From: Desulfobulbus propionicus
Lineage (GTDB): Bacteria > Desulfobacterota > Desulfobulbia > Desulfobulbales > Desulfobulbaceae
NCBI GenBank assembly: GCA_002748755.1
Contig: PDTD01000021.1
Span: 1 to 57,509 of the forward strand
Direction: 5' to 3'
Length of the DNA: 57,509 nucleotides
The notes beneath the pieces were generated by a model that made no database searches, had not been told where the DNA came from, and worked only from the letters and a program-made list of their open reading frames with translations. How positions within the stretch are numbered: position 1 is the stretch's first letter; every line of letters starts with the position of its first letter. Of this stretch, positions 53,185 through 57,509 are shown piece after piece. Made by a program: the position numbers and the translations under genes.

Positions 53185-55998
53185 TTAGACGGACAAGGAG
53201 GCAACCACCTCTGCGCAGCGGCTACAGAGGGTCGTATGTTTTTCGTCCCTGCCCACAGTAGGGGAAATCATCCAGCACCGCTCGCATTTTCCGCCAGGTG
53301 CTGCCGTGACAGCCACCGCGACCCCCTCCAACCCTTCTTCCACGGTGGTGAAGCCGACATCCGTCATCCTGTGGTCACTGTCAATGATCAGAGAGGAGAC
53401 AATACAAAGCTCCCGTATCTGTTCCCGGTATTCTTCCACAAAAGGTTTGAGCACCTGGTCAACACGCAGGATAACCTGAGCGTCCAGGGAGAGCCCGATA
53501 CTTTTTTCTCTTCGGGCATGCTCCAGCACCCGGGTGACAGTGGAGCGCAGGGCAAGCAGCGTATCCCAGCGTTTGAGAAGCTCCTTATCCACTGCAATAT
53601 CATCGACCTTGGGGAATTCCTGAAAAAAGATAGATTCTTCCATGGCTGCGTTCTGCGGCAGCGAACGAAAATGCCCCCACGCTTCCTCGGCGGTAAAGCA
53701 CAGTATGGGCGCCATCAGCTTCAGCAGGCCATCACAGATACGGTATATAACGGTCTGGGCAGCTCTCCGCTCAAGGGCATCGGGCCTGGAACAGTACAGC
53801 CTGTCCTTGAGTACATCCATGTAGAGGCTGGAAACAACCGTCCCGCAGAAAGTAAACAGACTGTGATACACCTGATGAAACTCAAAACTGTCGTACGCGC
53901 GTAGTACCCGGTTGACAAGGACCGCATATTTTGCCAGGGCCCAGCGATCAAGTTCCGTAAACTGGGCCTGGTCAACACCATCCCTGTTGGGATCGAAATC
54001 CTTGAGATTACCCAGAAGAAAACGAATGGTATTACGGATTTTCCGGTATGCGTCAGAGACATGCTTTAAGATTTCATCCGAAACCTTGACATCATCCTGA
54101 TAGTTTTCACTGGAGACCCAGAGACGGAGCACCTCAGCACCGTACTTATCGATCACCTCCTGGGGAGCCACCACATTGCCCACAGATTTGGACATCTTCT
54201 TCCCCTGTCCATCGACAACATACCCATGGGTAAGGACGCCTTTATAGGGCGCCTGCTGGCGGGTTCCAACCGAAGTCAGGAGGGAGGACTGGAACCAGCC
54301 TCTATGCTGATCGCTCCCCTCCAGGTAGAGATCAGCCGGGGCGTATACTTCATCACGGGATTCGAGAACAGCGGCATGGCTTGTACCGGAGTCAAACCAG
54401 ACATCCAAAATATCAGTCTCTTTTTGAAAAGCTGTCGCGCCGCAGCGGCAGGTTGTCCCCTGAGGGAGGAAATCTTCCGCAGGATGGCTGAACCAGGCAT
54501 CAGCACCTTCTTGCAAAAACAGGGTGTGAATACGGTCACAAACCTGCTCACTCTTAACAATCTCGCCGCACTCTTTACAGGTCAGAACAGTGACCGGCAC
54601 CCCCCAGGCGCGCTGCCTGGAGAGACACCAATCCGGTCGGGATGCAACCATACCATAAATACGTTGTTGCCCCCAGGCCGGTGTCCACTGCACATCTTCA
54701 ATGGCCTGCAGAGCTTTTTGACGAAGATTTCCTTTGTCCATGGATACAAACCACTGCGCAGTTGCACGGTAAATCACCGGTTGTTTACAGCGCCAACAGT
54801 GGGGATAACTGTGCTCGATGCTTTCTTCCTGAACCAGGAAGCCGTCAGCCTGCAAACCGGCATTGATATCTTTGTTTACGGCAGGAATCTTTCCCCCGGC
54901 GTATGGACCGGCTTCAGATGTCAACCTACCGTCATCCGCAACCGGAGAAGTAATCTCCAAATTATACCGCAGGCCAGTCATATAATCGTCCGTCCCATGT
55001 CCAGGGGCCGTATGGACGCAGCCGGTTCCGCTGTCGGTGGTCACATAATCAGCAAGAACCATCAGGGAATCCCGCGCAATGAACGGATGACGACATTTTT
55101 TTCCCTCAAGAAGCTTGGCCGAAAAAGTGGTGACACTGGTGTACTGCTCCTGCTCAAACTTCTCCATGCAGGTTGCCACAAGTTCCTCGGCCAAAATCCA
55201 AACCTCGTCGCCTACCTGTACGGCAGCATAGGTGATATCTGGATGAAAAGCCACTGCCTGGTTTGCCGGCAAGGTCCAGGGAGTGGTCGTCCAAATAAGT
55301 ACTGCCACCTTTTTGTTCGCCAATTCGGGAATGGCGTCCCCCAGATCATCCTCCACCGGAAATTTCACATAGATAGAAGGCGAGATATGATCGGCATAAT
55401 CCACTTCAGCCTCTGCCAAGGCAGTACCGCAGGTGGAACACCAGTAGACAGGTTTTTTAGAACGAACCACGGCCCCGGCAAGTAAAAACCTGTTAAACTC
55501 TTTGGCAATGGCCGCCTCATAAGGAAAATGCATCGTCAGGTAGGGGGCATCCCAATCCCCGATCACGCCCAACCGTTGAAATTGCGCCTTCTGGGTAGCA
55601 ATCCACTTTTGGGCATACTTCCGGCAGGCCGCTCTTTTGCCCAGGGTGCTGATCTGCTCCTTCTTGTTACCCAGCTCCAGGTCCACGTTATGTTCGATGG
55701 GCAGTCCATGGCAATCCCAGCCGGGAATATAGGGGGCATTGAATCCTGCCATTCTCTTGGAACGGAGAATGATATCCTTGAGCACCTTATTGAAGGCCGT
55801 ACCCAGGTGAATATCTCCATTGGCATACGGGGGGCCGTCATGGAGAACATAGCACGGCTTTCCCTTGGCATGCTCTTGGAGCTTCGCGTACAGTTTTTCT
55901 TTTGCCCACCGCTTGAGAGCCATGGGCTCTTTCTGGGTAAGGTTTGCCTTCATTTTAAAATTCGTTTTAGGCAGATTCAGTGTTTCCCTGTAATCCAT
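53185..55998 (-). CDS. ileS: Isoleucyl-tRNA synthetase
   Basis: 937 residues, class I synthetase. The N-terminal nucleotide motif reads PYANGDIHLGTAFNKVLKD, with Thr where the usual HxGH has its second His. The KMSKS loop is GKKMSKSVGNV, the CP1 editing domain has the TTDSGTGCVHTAPGHGTDDY block, and a C-terminal zinc finger has CERCWMI ... LCSRCAEV. Length and all other blocks are normal, so it is probably functional. No T-box leader was recognised in the 788-base gap upstream. Confidence 0.96.
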   Translation of the reverse strand: MDYRETLNLPKTNFKMKANLTQKEPMALKRWAKEKLYAKLQEHAKGKPCYVLHDGPPYANGDIHLGTAFNKVLKDIILRSKRMAGFNAPYIPGWDCHGLPIEHNVDLELGNKKEQISTLGKRAACRKYAQKWIATQKAQFQRLGVIGDWDAPYLTMHFPYEAAIAKEFNRFLLAGAVVRSKKPVYWCSTCGTALAEAEVDYADHISPSIYVKFPVEDDLGDAIPELANKKVAVLIWTTTPWTLPANQAVAFHPDITYAAVQVGDEVWILAEELVATCMEKFEQEQYTSVTTFSAKLLEGKKCRHPFIARDSLMVLADYVTTDSGTGCVHTAPGHGTDDYMTGLRYNLEITSPVADDGRLTSEAGPYAGGKIPAVNKDINAGLQADGFLVQEESIEHSYPHCWRCKQPVIYRATAQWFVSMDKGNLRQKALQAIEDVQWTPAWGQQRIYGMVASRPDWCLSRQRAWGVPVTVLTCKECGEIVKSEQVCDRIHTLFLQEGADAWFSHPAEDFLPQGTTCRCGATAFQKETDILDVWFDSGTSHAAVLESRDEVYAPADLYLEGSDQHRGWFQSSLLTSVGTRQQAPYKGVLTHGYVVDGQGKKMSKSVGNVVAPQEVIDKYGAEVLRLWVSSENYQDDVKVSDEILKHVSDAYRKIRNTIRFLLGNLKDFDPNRDGVDQAQFTELDRWALAKYAVLVNRVLRAYDSFEFHQVYHSLFTFCGTVVSSLYMDVLKDRLYCSRPDALERRAAQTVIYRICDGLLKLMAPILCFTAEEAWGHFRSLPQNAAMEESIFFQEFPKVDDIAVDKELLKRWDTLLALRSTVTRVLEHARREKSIGLSLDAQVILRVDQVLKPFVEEYREQIRELCIVSSLIIDSDHRMTDVGFTTVEEGLEGVAVAVTAAPGGKCERCWMISPTVGRDEKHTTLCSRCAEVVASLSV

Positions 55999-56786
55999 AA
56001 TTTTTCTCTACTTAATTTGCGCTGAGACCATAGACCACTGTCTGACCCAAAATGGAAGTTTCTGGACAAGATAGAGCAGGAGTTATGCCAGTAAGGTATG
56101 GGGCTGAATATTGGGCTGTATATGCTCAAAACACGAATGTTCCTCCAATCAACGGGACATTCATGCAAAGAGCGACACACAACGAGCTTATTATCAGGGA
56201 GCAGACAGGATCGAACATCTCAATTATTCAACAGGCCAAGATCAAAAGAATACCTTTTGATGATAAATATGCAAGGGAAAAGCGCCTTTTTCCCGAAAAA
56301 ACCAGCAGGGGTGCATGTGGTCGACCAGAGCCAGGTCGTGTCAGCAACTCTGCCCAGGCCTGCTCTTTTCTGCTTGGACTTCGCTGCTTCGGCACAGCAG
56401 GCTGGGGCTGGCCCCTTGCCCATCCAGGCCAACAGCGCAAGCAAGGTCTCGTTCCATTCTCACCACAGCCACCCCGGATCCCTCATCAGCTCAGGCGGTC
56501 CCTGGTCGGAAATTTTTCTGGCGCCTGATCATACATGGGGGGGTAAAAGACTGCCAAAGATGGCACCGCCTGGGTTGAACCTGGGGCGCAGTTTGGCGAA
56601 ATGGGTGCCCCCTCTTGGGCATCACAGACAGCTGGTTGTGTCTCTTTTTTCTCAAATGAGACCCAATATGCATGAGCAATCCGGGGGTAACACGTCTGCG
56701 GGGTGGTTGTGTACCACCATGGCTGTCCCTGTCGGCCAGCAAGCTGAGACCTGCACCATAGCTGTCTCTTCTGGCACAGCATATCC
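55999..56786. other. Gene-free gap between the trmH-like gene and ileS
   Basis: Apart from repeat copy c (56472-56686) I see no coding or RNA signature. The open frames overlap in all phases and have no family match. The ileS promoter should lie near 56000-56200. Confidence 0.5.
56472..56686 (+). repeat. Copy c of the dispersed ~220-bp repeat
   Basis: Left end CCCCGGATCCCTCATCAGC, right end GCATGAGCAATCCGGGG: near-perfect 13-base terminal inverted repeats. Internal arms AGGCGGT (56493-56499) and ACCGCCT (56563-56569). Before the right end lies TTTTTCTCAAATGAGACCCA. The clearest full-length copy in the window. Confidence 0.75.
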
Positions 56787-57344
56787 TTACCGGGATGGAG
56801 CGCGGCCATGCTGCCTAATATATTCAAACATGGCCACCGAAGCGGCCACACTGACGTTCAGGCTCTGTACCTTGCCATATTGAGGGATGGTCAGGGATTG
56901 CATATCATCATATTCCGCTGGATCGAAACTCAAGCCAAACTCTTCATGGCCAAGAATAAAAGCAGTTTTACCAGGCAAGGACACATCCCCCAACACCTGG
57001 CCGCTGGATGGCTCCAGGCAGAAAAAAGACAGCCCCTGCCCTTGCAGCGCTGTATAGCAGCTTACAAAATCCCTGTGCTGATGCAGCATCACCCAGCGCA
57101 TGGAGCCTTTTGCCGGTTCGGGATCAAAAAAATCAATACCTGTCAGGTGTACTTCACGCACGGAAAAGGCATCTGCGGTGCGGATAATCTTACCAATGTT
57201 AAAATCCGGTTTAAGGCCATCAAGAATAACCACACAGTCATGCAGGCCGGGTGCTGCATCTACTTTGTTTCGCCGACAGGCCTTTTTGTAACGTGTCTCC
57301 ATGTCCTGGCGGCGATTCAATCGACTCCGCATCTTTTCCCCCAA
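56787..57344 (-). CDS. TrmH/SpoU-family RNA 2'-O-methyltransferase
   Basis: 185 residues with the SPOUT knot motifs: PDFNIGKIIRTADAFSVREV (motif 1, catalytic Arg), AFILGHEEFGLS (motif 2) and IPQYGKVQSLNVSVAASVAM (motif 3). An N-terminal basic helix (RSRLNRRQDMETRYKKACRR) may bind RNA. Could modify tRNA G18 or another site; the family does not tell. Upstream 57345-57509 is gene-free and includes a CCGATAATCGG near-palindrome at the edge. Confidence 0.88.
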   Translation of the reverse strand: MGEKMRSRLNRRQDMETRYKKACRRNKVDAAPGLHDCVVILDGLKPDFNIGKIIRTADAFSVREVHLTGIDFFDPEPAKGSMRWVMLHQHRDFVSCYTALQGQGLSFFCLEPSSGQVLGDVSLPGKTAFILGHEEFGLSFDPAEYDDMQSLTIPQYGKVQSLNVSVAASVAMFEYIRQHGRAPSR

Positions 57345-57509
57345 GGTGCATTGCGGTCACTTTTCAGACCTGTTACCTCAACCGCACATTTTCTATTGTT
57401 TGAACAACCCTTAAATGAGGGTCTATGTCCGGTAGGTATTATGTCCTACAGATCAAAATGGAATGTCATCACCGATAATCGGATTATGACCTTTCTGTTT
57501 ATCGATCTC

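Noticed and set aside
54226-55485. A 419-codon plus-strand frame opposite ileS
   Set aside because: Antisense shadow; ileS motifs run through the whole region on the other strand.
55999-56200. T-box leader for ileS
   Set aside because: No T-box consensus sequence or antiterminator arms could be found by eye.

Overview
The window looks like a chromosomal segment from a sulfate-reducing member of the Desulfobacterota, most likely the Desulfobulbaceae/Desulfobulbales. The evidence is a dissimilatory-type ATP sulfurylase, a transcarboxylase plus succinyl-CoA synthetase set typical of the methylmalonyl-CoA propionate route (as in Desulfobulbus), a type IV pilus cluster whose pilin N-terminus resembles Geobacter PilA, and ordinary housekeeping blocks with moderate GC. 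The genus cannot be fixed by eye. No rRNA, tRNA, CRISPR array, phage or intact mobile element was seen.

Left edge (1-1760): AT-rich accessory DNA. It holds a truncated NAD(P)-binding epimerase-like gene, then a graveyard made of an IS3 remnant fused to a broken MT-A70 adenine methyltransferase and a broken BglII-like restriction endonuclease. Two related, compensating hairpins bracket it.

1761-4550: aroB, then sat with its own terminator. 4700-20370: a type IV pilus region on the minus strand: pilA with a sigma-54 promoter and an upstream palindrome, an ABC exporter (ATPase, permease, TPR partner), an NtrC-type sensor/regulator pair, then fimT-pilW-pilV-pilX, a small exported protein and a giant PilY1 with an inserted PA14 domain and many acidic calcium-type loops.

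20700-26910: sucC, sucD, a carboxyltransferase subunit, a 65-residue protein and the biotin-bearing 5S-type subunit. Together these interconvert methylmalonyl-CoA/pyruvate with propionyl-CoA/oxaloacetate and succinyl-CoA with succinate. Stem-loops lie in three of the four gaps.

27750-41230: a P-loop protein with a Gls24-like tail, a lone YejA-type solute-binding protein, leuCD (plus strand), a DnaJ-like chaperone, a PBP4-type carboxypeptidase, a fused radical SAM protein, a double-AMIN protein (plus strand), and a lipoprotein.

41231-51196: a long minus-strand run in transcription order ffh, rpsP, KH protein, rimM, trmD, second SPOUT methyltransferase, rplS, rnhB, yraN, pdxA, tmk, TPR lipoprotein, DUF4292-like lipoprotein, many overlapping by 4 bases. 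51734-57344: trmH-type methyltransferase, then ileS-lspA-fabD.

Many of the larger gene-free gaps carry decayed copies of one ~220-bp repeat family with short terminal inverted repeats and a compensating internal inverted repeat. This family and the pilus/PilY1 system are the most interesting parts of the window.
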